From Streptomyces sp. TBY4 (lineage in GTDB: Bacteria > Actinomycetota > Actinomycetes > Streptomycetales > Streptomycetaceae): a stretch of 64,000 nucleotides of DNA. Every line of letters starts with the position of its first letter. Positions within the stretch are counted from its first letter, which is position 1. The position numbers and the translations under genes are program-made. Below, piece by piece: positions 1 through 7,602 of the stretch. The stretch lies in assembly GCF_024213195.1 (NCBI RefSeq), contig NZ_JANAVF010000002.1, positions 124,001-188,000 on the forward strand. The letters are read 5' to 3'. The notes beneath the pieces were generated by a model, which was not told the origin of the DNA, ran no database searches, and was given only the letters and a program-made list of their open reading frames with translations.

Positions 1-94
1 CCAGCGGATCGCGGGCGAAGGCCGGGAGGTTCCCCAGCAGGGGCCAGCGGCGCGGTCCGCGCTCGGAGCCCGGGGGCGTCAGGGTGGCGGTCAC
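1..94 (-). CDS. Cytochrome P450, N-terminal fragment (runs off the window)
   Basis: Reading the minus strand from a GTG at 94 gives 31 codons to the window edge without a stop. The peptide begins VTATLTPPGS and contains the stretch RRWPLLGNLPAFARDPL, which is the typical proline-rich N-terminal entry of bacterial cytochrome P450s (PP-G-x-PLLGNL). P450s are heme monooxygenases needing ferredoxin partners, but none of the catalytic parts (I-helix, heme cysteine) lies inside the window. It starts 53 bp downstream of the HAD phosphatase gene on the same strand, so co-transcription is possible. The call rests on a short N-terminal signature only. Confidence 0.55.
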   Translation of the reverse strand, partial: MTATLTPPGSERGPRRWPLLGNLPAFARDPL

Positions 95-147
95 CCGGGC
101 ATGGTGACAGCGCCGCCCCCAGGACGCCAGAGCACGTTCCCGCGGTC

Positions 148-825
148 TCAGGCGGCCTGCGCCCCGGTGAGCCAGGTGTAGGCGCTCTCCGCGCTGAACT
201 CCGTCTGCCCGGAGGGGAAGAGGAGCCCGGCCGCCGCGAAGGCCGGGTCGTCGGCCGTGGCCGCCACGTAGGGGATCGCCACGCACCGCATGCCCGCCGC
301 GTGCGCGGCCAGGGCGCCCGGCGCCGCGTCCTCGACGACCACGCAGTCGGCCGGTTCCGCGCCCAGCCGGCGCGCCGCCTCCAGGAACACGTCCGGGGCG
401 GGCTTGCCCTGCGCGACCTCCTCGGCGGAGACCACCGTGGTCAGCAGCGCGTCCAGCCCGGTGCCCGACAGGACCGCGTCGATCGCCTCGAGCGAGGACC
501 CGGAGGCCACCGCCATCGGAACGCCCTCGGAGTGCAGCCGCTTCACGAAGGCGCGCATTTCGGGGTAGGCCTCGGTGTGGCTCCGGGCGAGCTCCAGGTA
601 GGCGGCGTTCTGCTCGGCGAGCAACTGCTCCACCGGGGCCTCGATCCCGTACTCCTCCCGGAGGATCTCCAGGGTTTCCAGGGTGCCGATGCCGATGTAC
701 CGGGAGTGCTGCTCCCAGGTGAAATCGGGGACGCCGTGGCGTTCCAGGGTGCGCCGCCCCGACTCGTAGTAGTTCGGCTCGCTGTCCACGAGGGTGCCGT
801 CGAGATCGAATATGACGGAGATCAT
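148..825 (-). CDS. HAD-superfamily phosphatase, beta-phosphoglucomutase-like
   Basis: This 225-residue protein begins MISVIFDLDGTLVDSE, the DxDGTLxDSE nucleophile motif of subgroup I HAD hydrolases. The middle holds a helical cap domain, followed by motif II (VASGSSLEA), the motif III lysine (QGKPAPDVF) and motif IV (VVVEDAAPGALAA). These enzymes dephosphorylate or isomerise small phosphosugars in the cytoplasm; the exact substrate cannot be read from the sequence. The ATG at 825 is chosen because the HAD motif starts at residue 5; the frame extends further upstream but only with non-homologous sequence. The gene points toward the P450 fragment and is followed by it after 53 bp. Confidence 0.9.
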   Translation of the reverse strand: MISVIFDLDGTLVDSEPNYYESGRRTLERHGVPDFTWEQHSRYIGIGTLETLEILREEYGIEAPVEQLLAEQNAAYLELARSHTEAYPEMRAFVKRLHSEGVPMAVASGSSLEAIDAVLSGTGLDALLTTVVSAEEVAQGKPAPDVFLEAARRLGAEPADCVVVEDAAPGALAAHAAGMRCVAIPYVAATADDPAFAAAGLLFPSGQTEFSAESAYTWLTGAQAA

Positions 826-886
826 CCGCTGTGCCCGTCCTGCCGGTGCCGGTCCTGTACCTGTCGTACCTGTCCGGACCATCTTG

Positions 887-1366
887 TCAGGGTTTGCGTG
901 CGCTCCGTCCCACGGACTCCACCAGGGGGAGGAGCCGGTGCGGCACGCGCTCGCGCAGCGCGACCTCGGTCCGGGTGCGCACCACACCGGGCAGCCGGAT
1001 CAGCCGCTGGATGACGTCCTCCAGATGCGCGTTGTCCCGCGCGGCCACCCGGGTCAGCAGGTCCCCGCCACCGGTGATGGAGAAGGCCTCGATGATCTCC
1101 GGTACGGAGGCCAGGGCGTCGCCGACCTCGTCCAGGTGCCCCTGCGTGACCTCGATGTGCACGAAGGCCAGGACGGGGTGCCCGAGGGCGGCGGGGGAGA
1201 GGACGGGTCCGGTACCGGTGATCACCCCGGTGCGCTCCAGCCGGTCCAGCCGGGCCTGGAGGGTGCCGCGCGCGACGCCGAGGATCCGGGCGTACTCCCG
1301 GACGCTGGTGCGCGGCTGTTCGATCAGCAGGCGCAGGATCCGTGTGTCGAGCTCGTCCACCGCCAT
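887..1366 (-). CDS. Lrp/AsnC-family transcriptional regulator
   Basis: The 159-residue protein has an N-terminal winged helix (residues about 4-60, LDTRILRLLIEQPRTSVREYA and the recognition helix around GVARGTLQARLDRLE) and a C-terminal RAM/AsnC ligand-binding domain with the typical HIEVTQGHLDEV, SITGGGDLL and VVRTRTEVAL segments. The family forms dimers to octamers and senses amino acids or other small metabolites. It sits on the same strand as the HAD phosphatase, 61 bp upstream of it, and could control that gene or itself. No obvious operator was seen in the 87 bp to the next gene. Length is normal for the family. Confidence 0.9.
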   Translation of the reverse strand: MAVDELDTRILRLLIEQPRTSVREYARILGVARGTLQARLDRLERTGVITGTGPVLSPAALGHPVLAFVHIEVTQGHLDEVGDALASVPEIIEAFSITGGGDLLTRVAARDNAHLEDVIQRLIRLPGVVRTRTEVALRERVPHRLLPLVESVGRSARKP

Positions 1367-1453
1367 GCCGCGACTGTACCAACGCGGCCCGGATCGGACC
1401 CCCTGTGACCTGCGAAGGCACCGCGGCCGACGGGGCTGCCGCAGGGGCCGGGA

Positions 1454-2236
1454 TCACCGCGGCCGACGGGGAGGCCGGGGCAGGAAGCCGCTGGTCCGGG
1501 CCCGGTACGCGGCGTAGCCCGGGCGGTCCGCCATGTGCCGCTCCAGCAGCCGCTTCCCGCTGCCGCCGATCAGCAGGTACGACATCACGAGCGGGGAGAC
1601 CACCGATACCGCCGCCGCCGCTCCCGAGGTCCAGGCCGTCAGGGACAGCCCCCACCACACGCAGAAGTCGCCGAAGTAGTTCGGGTGCCGGGTCCAGGAC
1701 CACAGGCCCCGGTCCATGATCCGTCCCCGGTTCGCCGGATCGGCCCTGAACCGGGCCAGCTGGTGGTCGCCGACCGCCTCGAAGAGCAGCCCGCACAGCC
1801 ACAGCGCCGAGCCCGCCACCGCCAGGGCGCCGGGCCGCCCGGTCGCGTACGCCGCCGCCTGCACGGGCAGGGAGACCAGCCAGACCAGGCCCGCCTGGAG
1901 CAGGTAGACCGTGCGCAGCGCGTACCAGGTGCGGTTGCCCGGGGCCCGGGCGAGCAGCCGCTCGTAGCGCGGGTCCTCGCCGTGTCCGCGGCCCCGCCAC
2001 GCGATGTGCCCGGCCAGCCGCAGACCCCACACCACGGCCAGGGCCGCAGGCAGCGGGTGGCGGCCGCCCGACAGCGCGTACGTGGTCACCGCGACGGAGA
2101 CGAAGCCCAGGCCCCAGGCCACGTCCACCCCGCGGTGCCTGCGCAGCCGGACCCCGACGGCGAAGGCGGCCAGCATGACGGCGAGGGCCGCCCCCGCCGA
2201 GACGGCCAGGTTCAGCCCGAAGGCGCCCCAGTTCAC
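1454..2236 (-). CDS. DUF1295 membrane protein (steroid 5-alpha-reductase/isoprenylcysteine-methyltransferase fold)
   Basis: This 260-residue protein has about six or seven hydrophobic segments and the DUF1295 signature near the C-terminus: LWSWTRHPNYFGDFCVWWG followed by GSGKRLLERHMADRPGYAAY. The GTG at 2236 overlaps the upstream methyltransferase stop by 4 bp (GTGA), showing translational coupling. DUF1295 proteins resemble NADPH-dependent steroid 5-alpha-reductases and act on lipophilic substrates in membranes. As I recall, the M. tuberculosis relative Rv0446c sits in the same place after ufaA1. A role in reducing or tailoring a methylated fatty-acid intermediate is inference. Confidence 0.85.
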   Translation of the reverse strand: MNWGAFGLNLAVSAGAALAVMLAAFAVGVRLRRHRGVDVAWGLGFVSVAVTTYALSGGRHPLPAALAVVWGLRLAGHIAWRGRGHGEDPRYERLLARAPGNRTWYALRTVYLLQAGLVWLVSLPVQAAAYATGRPGALAVAGSALWLCGLLFEAVGDHQLARFRADPANRGRIMDRGLWSWTRHPNYFGDFCVWWGLSLTAWTSGAAAAVSVVSPLVMSYLLIGGSGKRLLERHMADRPGYAAYRARTSGFLPRPPRRPR

Positions 2237-3462
2237 CGGGAGCCTCCCTCGGCGGACGTCAGCAGGAACTGGTGCACGTCCAGGTACCCCGAGGCGAAGC
2301 CGGCCTCGCAGTACGCCAGGTAGAAGCTCCACATCCGCCGGAACGCTGCGTCGAAGCCCAGCTCCGCCACCCGGTCGGCCCGCTCGGCGAAGCGCTCCCG
2401 CCACAGTCGCAGCGTCTGCGCGTAGTGGGCCCCGTAGGCCTCGGAGCGGGTCACGCGCAGTCCCGTGTGCGAGCGCGCCATCTCCTCCACCACCCGCACC
2501 GACGGCAGCATGCCGCCGGGGAAGATGTACTTGTGGATCCAGGTGTACGTGTCCCTGGTGGCGAGCATCCGCTCGTGCGGCATGGTGATCGCCTGGAGCG
2601 CGACCCGCCCGCCCGGCGCCAGCAGCCGGTCCAGGGTGGCGAAGTACACCGGCCAGTACTCGGCGCCGACCGCCTCGATCATCTCGACGCTCACGATGGC
2701 GTCGTAACTCCCCTCGGCCTCCCGGTAGTCGCACAGCCGCACCTCGACCCGGTCGGACAGCCCGGCGGCCGCGATCCGGCGCAGCGCCAGCTCCCGCTGC
2801 TCCCGCGAGAGGGTCAGTGTGACCACGTGCGCACCGCGCCGGGCGGCCCGGACGGCCAGCTCGCCCCAGCCCGTGCCGATCTCCAGCAGCCGGGTGCCGG
2901 GACCGGCCTCCACCAGGTCCAGCAGCATGTCGATCTTGCGGTGCTGGGCCTCGGTGAGCTGCTCCCGGCCGGCGGGCAGGGTGCGGAACACCGCCGAGGA
3001 GTAGGTCATCGTCGGGTCGAGGAACTCGGCGAACAGCTCGTTCGACAGGTCGTAGTGGCGTTGGATGTTCGTGCGCGAGCCGGTCGGGGTGTTGCGTTCC
3101 GAGGCCGGGTGGCGCAGGGCCCACAGGCCGCGCAGCCGCTGGAGCGGGGCCGGGACCAGCCCCGTCACGTTCCCGGCCAGCACGGTCAGGACCGCGACCG
3201 GGTCGCGCGCGTCCCACTCCCCGGCCAGGTACGACTCGCCGAAGCCGATCAGCCCCCCGGCCGCGATCCGGCGCTCGAAGGCGTCCGGGTCGTACACCGC
3301 CATCGCCGGGCCGCCCCGCCCCAGCGTCCCGTCGGGGCCCATCCGGACCTGGAGCGGCAGCCGGTCCAGGGCCCGGCGGATCAGCAGCCGCCCGACGGCG
3401 GCCCGGGCCCGGGAGCAGGGCGGCACGGCCGGGGCGGTGGCGGTGGTGCTCGACGTGCTCAC
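2233..3462 (-). CDS. Cyclopropane-fatty-acid-synthase-type SAM methyltransferase (UfaA1-like)
   Basis: The 409-residue protein carries the SAM-binding motif LLEIGTGWGELAVRAARRG in the middle, the family motif IQRHYDLSNELFAEFLDPTM before it, and EMIEAVGAEYW with the glutamate expected of Cfa-type enzymes. The C-terminal SFYLAYCEAGFASGYLDVHQ is also family-typical. It should transfer a methyl or methylene group from SAM to unsaturated acyl chains of membrane phospholipids, giving cyclopropane, 10-methyl or methylated furan precursors; which one cannot be decided. The GTG start at 3462 overlaps the DUF1365 gene by 4 bp. The order FAD oxidase, DUF1365, this gene, DUF1295 matches my recollection of the ufaA1 locus. 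Confidence 0.92.
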   Translation of the reverse strand: MSTSSTTATAPAVPPCSRARAAVGRLLIRRALDRLPLQVRMGPDGTLGRGGPAMAVYDPDAFERRIAAGGLIGFGESYLAGEWDARDPVAVLTVLAGNVTGLVPAPLQRLRGLWALRHPASERNTPTGSRTNIQRHYDLSNELFAEFLDPTMTYSSAVFRTLPAGREQLTEAQHRKIDMLLDLVEAGPGTRLLEIGTGWGELAVRAARRGAHVVTLTLSREQRELALRRIAAAGLSDRVEVRLCDYREAEGSYDAIVSVEMIEAVGAEYWPVYFATLDRLLAPGGRVALQAITMPHERMLATRDTYTWIHKYIFPGGMLPSVRVVEEMARSHTGLRVTRSEAYGAHYAQTLRLWRERFAERADRVAELGFDAAFRRMWSFYLAYCEAGFASGYLDVHQFLLTSAEGGSR

Positions 3463-4250
3463 TTCAGACCCTCCTGGGGTACGTGTCGGGGTCGCGGCCG
3501 CACCGGCAGCCCGCGCAGCCACAGCCGGACGCCGTGGAAGCGGATGCCGGCGCTGACGGCGGCGGTGGACCAGGGCCGGCGCAGCGCGGCGCGCAGCAGC
3601 CCGCGGGCGCCGGCGGGACGGCGTTCGCCGCGGACGGTCGCGGTCAGGCGGGCGCCGTCCGCACCGCCGGCCAGCCGGACGCTCAGGGAGAGGCGTTCGC
3701 CCGGCTCGGGCAGCCGCATGCGGTAGGCGCCCTCCACCGCGAGGAAGGGGGAGACGTAGAACTCCTTGGGGACCGGGCCGGCTTCGGGGGCGCACCCGCC
3801 GCCGGAGCCCCCGTGATCCCCGTCGCCCCGGGCGGTCTCCGGCGGGAGCAGGTAGCAGTGCCGCTCGCCGTACGTGTTGTGCACCTCGGCGACCACCTGG
3901 CGCAGGATGCCGTCCGGGCCGCGGCACCAGTACACGGTCAGCGGGTTGAAGACGTGGCCGAGCACCCGGGCGTGCGCCAGCATCAGCACCCGGGAACCCG
4001 GCGGGAGTCCGGCGTCCCGCGCCGCGAGGAACGCGTCCAGCCCGGCCCGGATCGAAGGGGCGCCGCCGCCGAAGTGGTCCCGCGCCTCGAACCGGGCCAG
4101 CGGCCGCAACGCCCGTGGCAGACGCGGCAGTCGGTCGAGGTCCACCAGCCACAGGTAGGTGCGGTGCCGCAGCCGGTAGCGGGTCCCGCCCGACCGGACG
4201 TGCCGGATGTCGGCCAGGTAGAGGCGGGGCTCCGCCGGGCCGGGGCTCAC
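3459..4250 (-). CDS. DUF1365 family protein
   Basis: The 263-residue protein shows the DUF1365 features: RLYLADIRHVRSGGTRYRLRH near the start with a tyrosine-rich YLWLVDLDRLP, then MLAHARVLGHVFNPLTVYWC and the EVHNTYGERHCYLL segment, followed by FYVSPFLAVEGAYRMR. The family has no settled biochemical function but co-occurs with Cfa-type methyltransferases and FAD amine oxidases in actinobacteria and proteobacteria. The GTG at 4250 overlaps the FAD oxidase stop (GTGA), as does its own end with the next gene. It lacks a signal peptide. An enzymatic or carrier role in acyl-chain modification is inference from context. Confidence 0.88.
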   Translation of the reverse strand: MSPGPAEPRLYLADIRHVRSGGTRYRLRHRTYLWLVDLDRLPRLPRALRPLARFEARDHFGGGAPSIRAGLDAFLAARDAGLPPGSRVLMLAHARVLGHVFNPLTVYWCRGPDGILRQVVAEVHNTYGERHCYLLPPETARGDGDHGGSGGGCAPEAGPVPKEFYVSPFLAVEGAYRMRLPEPGERLSLSVRLAGGADGARLTATVRGERRPAGARGLLRAALRRPWSTAAVSAGIRFHGVRLWLRGLPVRPRPRHVPQEGLK

Positions 4251-5533
4251 CACGACACCCCCAGCGCAGCGGCGGCCGCCACGCCCGAGCGGCAGCCGTC
4301 CTCGTGGAACCCCCACCCGTGATAGGCGCCGGCGAAGGCCGTCACCGGCCCCGACAGGGCGGGCAGCAGGCGCTGGGCCGCCACCGACTCCGTGGTGTAG
4401 ACGGGGTGTTCGTACTCCATCTCGGCCAGGACCAGCTCCGGCCGCACCGCCCCGTCCGCGTTCAGCGTGACCACGTACGGCTCCGGCCCGTCCAGCCCCT
4501 GGAGGCGGTTCATGTCGTAGCTGACCCGTACGTGCGCGTCGTCCGGCCGGCACCCCGACAGCCGGTAGTTCCAGCAGCCCCGGGCCCCGGGGGCGCGCGG
4601 CAGCACCGAGGTGTCGGTGTGCAGCAGGGTGCGGTTGCGGGAGTAGCGGAAGGCGCCGAGCGCGGTCCGTTCCGCGTCCGTCGGATCAGCCAGCAGGCGC
4701 AGCGCCTGATCGGCGTGGACGGCGACGACCACCGCGTCGTAGAGGTCGGTGGCCCCGCCGGCGGTGGTGACCGACACGCCCCGCGGGGTGCGCGCGAGCG
4801 CCCGTACCGGAGCGGCGAGGTACACGGCGTCCAGCCGTTCGCGGATCCGCTCCACGTAGCGCGCCGAGCCGCCGGCGACCGTACGCCAGCTCGGCGAGCC
4901 GCCGACCGACAGCAGGCCGTGGTGCTCCAGGAAGCGGAACAGGTACCGGGCCGGGTATCCGAGCGCCGTGTCCGGCGGGCAGGACCACACCGAGGCGACC
5001 AGGGGGATCGCGAAGTGCGCGGTGAAGTAGGCCCCGAAACGGCCCTGTTGCAGGAACTGGGCCAGGGTGATCCCGGCACCGGCAGGGGAGGCGGTCGCCA
5101 GCAGTCTCCTGGCCCGCCGGTGGAAGGCCGGGATCCGGGCCAGCATCCGCAGGTACTCCGGGTTCGCGGCGGACCGGCGCCCGGCGAAGAGTCCGCGCGG
5201 CCCGCGCGCACCCGCGTACTCCAGCCCGCACCCCTCGCAGTGGACCGAGAGGCTCATCGTCGTCGGGCGGGTGGCCACCCCCAACTCGCCGAAGAGCCGC
5301 AGGAGGTGCGGGTAGGTGCGGTCGTTGTGGACGATGAACCCCGAATCCACCGCCCGCACCACCCCGTCCGGGCCCTTGAGCTCGTGGGTGTGCGCGTGCC
5401 CGCCCAGCCGGTCGTCCGCCTCGTACAGGGTCACCTCGTGCGAGCGCGCCAGGACGTACGCCGCCGTCAGTCCCGACACGCCCCCGCCGATCACGGCCGT
5501 CCGCGGACGCCCCGCCGGCCCTCGCTGGGTCAT
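4247..5533 (-). CDS. FAD-dependent amine oxidase / NAD(P)-binding oxidoreductase
   Basis: The 428-residue flavoprotein begins with a Rossmann motif VIGGGVSGLTAAYVL (residues about 14-28) and the downstream acidic LYEADDRLGGHAHT typical of amine-oxidase and phytoene-desaturase-like FAD proteins. Further family motifs are SGFIVHNDRTYPHLLRLF and, at the C-terminus, FAGAYHGWGFHEDGCRSG. It is the first gene of the four-gene minus-strand operon, with an SD (gggagg) 8 bp before the ATG at 5533. As I recall, the homologue next to M. tuberculosis ufaA1 is Rv0449c. It probably oxidises a lipid-bound substrate made with the methyltransferase, perhaps introducing a double bond; substrate unproven. Confidence 0.88.
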   Translation of the reverse strand: MTQRGPAGRPRTAVIGGGVSGLTAAYVLARSHEVTLYEADDRLGGHAHTHELKGPDGVVRAVDSGFIVHNDRTYPHLLRLFGELGVATRPTTMSLSVHCEGCGLEYAGARGPRGLFAGRRSAANPEYLRMLARIPAFHRRARRLLATASPAGAGITLAQFLQQGRFGAYFTAHFAIPLVASVWSCPPDTALGYPARYLFRFLEHHGLLSVGGSPSWRTVAGGSARYVERIRERLDAVYLAAPVRALARTPRGVSVTTAGGATDLYDAVVVAVHADQALRLLADPTDAERTALGAFRYSRNRTLLHTDTSVLPRAPGARGCWNYRLSGCRPDDAHVRVSYDMNRLQGLDGPEPYVVTLNADGAVRPELVLAEMEYEHPVYTTESVAAQRLLPALSGPVTAFAGAYHGWGFHEDGCRSGVAAAAALGVSW

Positions 5534-5716
5534 CGTGTTCCTCCCTCGTCTCCCCGCCGCCCTCGTCCGGGGCACCCCGTCACCCCCACTTCGGAGCGGA
5601 GGGGGGTCTTGGATGTGCCGTACGGGGGAATCCCGCATCCGGCCCGGCGCGCCGCGGAGAATCGGAGGCAGGGGGTGGAGGTACCGAGGAACAGCGCACG
5701 AAGAGCGGAGACAGCC
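5534..5716. promoter_or_regulatory. Divergent promoter region between the lipid-modification operon and the SDR-DUF2867 gene
   Basis: This 183-bp segment separates two divergent transcription units. It has good Shine-Dalgarno sequences on both sides (gcggag before 5717; gggagg before 5533 on the other strand). I see no convincing housekeeping -35/-10 pair and no long palindrome. Its position makes it the natural target for the nearby MerR photosensor-type regulator or the ECF sigma factor, but no site can be assigned by eye. Confidence 0.4.
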
Positions 5717-7210
5717 ATGACGGGCAAGAACTGCCTGGTCACCGGGGCCACCGGATACATCGGCGGACGCCTCGTACCCGAACTGCTGGACGCCGGGCAC
5801 CGGGTCCGCTGCCTGGCCCGCACCCCGGAGAAACTGCGCGACCATCCCTGGGCCGGGGAGGCCGAGATCGTCCGGGGAGACGTCACCGACCCGCCGTCCC
5901 TCGCCGGGGCGATGACCGGCATCGACGTGGCCTACTACCTCGTGCACTCCCTCGGCACCGGATCCGGCTTCGAGGAACGCGACCGGGACGCCGCCCGGGC
6001 CTTCGCGGAGGAGGCCCGCGCCGCCGGGGTCCGCCGCATCGTCTACCTCGGCGGCCTCACCCCGGCCGACATCCCCGTCCGCTCCCTCTCACCGCACCTG
6101 CGGTCCCGCGCCGAAGTCGGGGAGGTCTTCCTCGACGGAGCCGTCCCGGCGACCGTGCTCCGCGCCGCGGTCGTCATCGGGTCCGGTTCCGCCTCCTTCG
6201 AGATGCTGCGGTACCTCACCGAACGGCTGCCCGTCATGGTCACCCCCAGCTGGGTCGGCACCCGCTGCCAGCCCATCGCCGTCCGCGACGTCCTGCGCTA
6301 CCTCGTGGGCAGCGCCGGCATGCCGCCCGAGGTGAACCGGGCCTTCGACATCGGCGGGCCCGACGTGCTCACGTACGAGGAGATGATGCGCCGCTACGCC
6401 GCCGTCGCGGGGCTGCCCGCACGGCTCATCCTGCGGGTCCCGATGCTCACCCCGAGGCTGTCCAGCCACTGGATCGGCCTGGTCACCCCCGTGCCCAGGG
6501 CGCTGGCCCGGCCGCTCGCCGAATCCCTGCGGCACGAGGTGGTGTGCGCGGAGCACGACATCGCCGCCCACGTCCCGGACCCGCCGGGCGCGCCCATCGG
6601 CTTCGACGAGGCGCTGGCGCTGGCCCTGCGGCGGATCCGCGAGGCCAGGGTGACCACCCGCTGGTCCTCCGCCGCCGTCCCGGGCGCACCGAGCGACCCG
6701 CTGCCCACCGACCCCGACTGGGCGGGCGGCAGCCTCTACACCGACTGCCGGGAGCTGACCGTCGAGGCCCCGGCGGCGGCGCTGTGGCGGGTGGTGGAGG
6801 GCATCGGCGGCGAGAACGGCTGGTACTCCTTCCCGCTGGCCTGGGCCGTACGGGGCTGGCTGGACCGGCTCGTCGGCGGGGTCGGCATCCGGCGCGGCCG
6901 CCGGGACGCGGCGCGGCTGCGGGTGGGGGACTCCCTGGACTTCTGGCGGGTGGAGGAGATCGAACCGGGCCGGCTGCTGAGGCTGCGCGCGGAGATGCGG
7001 CTGCCGGGGCTCGCCTGGCTGGAACTGCACGCCGACCCGCCGTCTCCCGGGGAGGCCGGGTCCCGATACCGCCAGCGGGCGCTGTTCCATCCGCACGGCC
7101 TGCTCGGCCACCTGTACTGGTGGAGCGTGTCGCCGTTCCACGCCGTCGTCTTCGGCGGCATGGCCCGCAACATCGCCCGCGCGGCGGAGCGCACGCCCGA
7201 CGCGGAGTAG
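5717..7210 (+). CDS. Atypical SDR NAD(P)-binding protein fused to DUF2867
   Basis: The 497-residue protein has an N-terminal NAD(P)-binding domain with the extended/atypical SDR motif VTGATGYIGG (residues 7-16), followed by a long central region with YYLVHSLGTGSGF and VYLGGLTP typical of the NmrA-like branch. From about residue 330 a DUF2867 domain follows (LYTDCRELTVEAPAAALWRVV, then YRQRALFHPHGLLGHLYWW). The family is annotated only as oxidoreductase. It is divergent from the Cfa operon and upstream of photolyase, so it is probably part of the same regulon. The ATG at 5717 follows gcggag with good spacing. Confidence 0.88.
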   Translation: MTGKNCLVTGATGYIGGRLVPELLDAGHRVRCLARTPEKLRDHPWAGEAEIVRGDVTDPPSLAGAMTGIDVAYYLVHSLGTGSGFEERDRDAARAFAEEARAAGVRRIVYLGGLTPADIPVRSLSPHLRSRAEVGEVFLDGAVPATVLRAAVVIGSGSASFEMLRYLTERLPVMVTPSWVGTRCQPIAVRDVLRYLVGSAGMPPEVNRAFDIGGPDVLTYEEMMRRYAAVAGLPARLILRVPMLTPRLSSHWIGLVTPVPRALARPLAESLRHEVVCAEHDIAAHVPDPPGAPIGFDEALALALRRIREARVTTRWSSAAVPGAPSDPLPTDPDWAGGSLYTDCRELTVEAPAAALWRVVEGIGGENGWYSFPLAWAVRGWLDRLVGGVGIRRGRRDAARLRVGDSLDFWRVEEIEPGRLLRLRAEMRLPGLAWLELHADPPSPGEAGSRYRQRALFHPHGLLGHLYWWSVSPFHAVVFGGMARNIARAAERTPDAE

Positions 7211-7602
7211 GCGCAGCCCGGGCCCCGCCCCCGGCCCTCAAACGCCGGACGGGCTGAAGCCGGGCCCCCGGGCTGCGCCTGAACCCCCTGGGGCTCCGCC
7301 CCAGACCCCGCGCCTCAAACGCCGGCGAGGCTGGATTTCCCAGGCCTCCGGCGTCCACGTGCGGGCTGGGACCGGCCCAAATCCAGCCCCTCCGGCGTTT
7401 GAGGAGCGGGCGTCCGGGGGCTGGCCCCCGGGAACGGCGCCGCGCGCGGCAACGGGTCCGGGGCGGAGCCCCCGGACGCCCGGGCGGCGCCACACCTGGG
7501 CAGGGCAGGGGTGGAGTCGGGGTCGGCGCATCCGGGAGTGGGGTCGGTGGCGAAGTACTGCATGACACCCCATCCCGACTTCCCCCACGCGGAGCGAACC
7601 CC
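7211..7602. repeat. Intergenic region with three copies of a CTCAAACGCCGG palindromic element
   Basis: The 392-bp gap before photolyase carries the 12-mer ctcaaacgccgg on the plus strand at about 7237 and 7314 and inverted (ccggcgtttgag) at 7392-7403. The second and third copies are extended: 7314-7338 and 7379-7403 form a long imperfect inverted repeat around a 40-bp centre. G- and C-rich hairpins such as ggggctccgcccc lie between. Elements of this look recur between genes in streptomycete genomes and may act as transcription terminators for the upstream SDR gene. The last 60 bp should hold the photolyase promoter, not recognised. Confidence 0.6.

Noticed and set aside
822-2030. Long minus-strand and plus-strand frames over the AsnC/DUF1295 region.
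   Set aside because: These are shadows typical of high-GC DNA; protein composition is arginine/proline/alanine-rich with no domain, and they overlap strongly supported genes.
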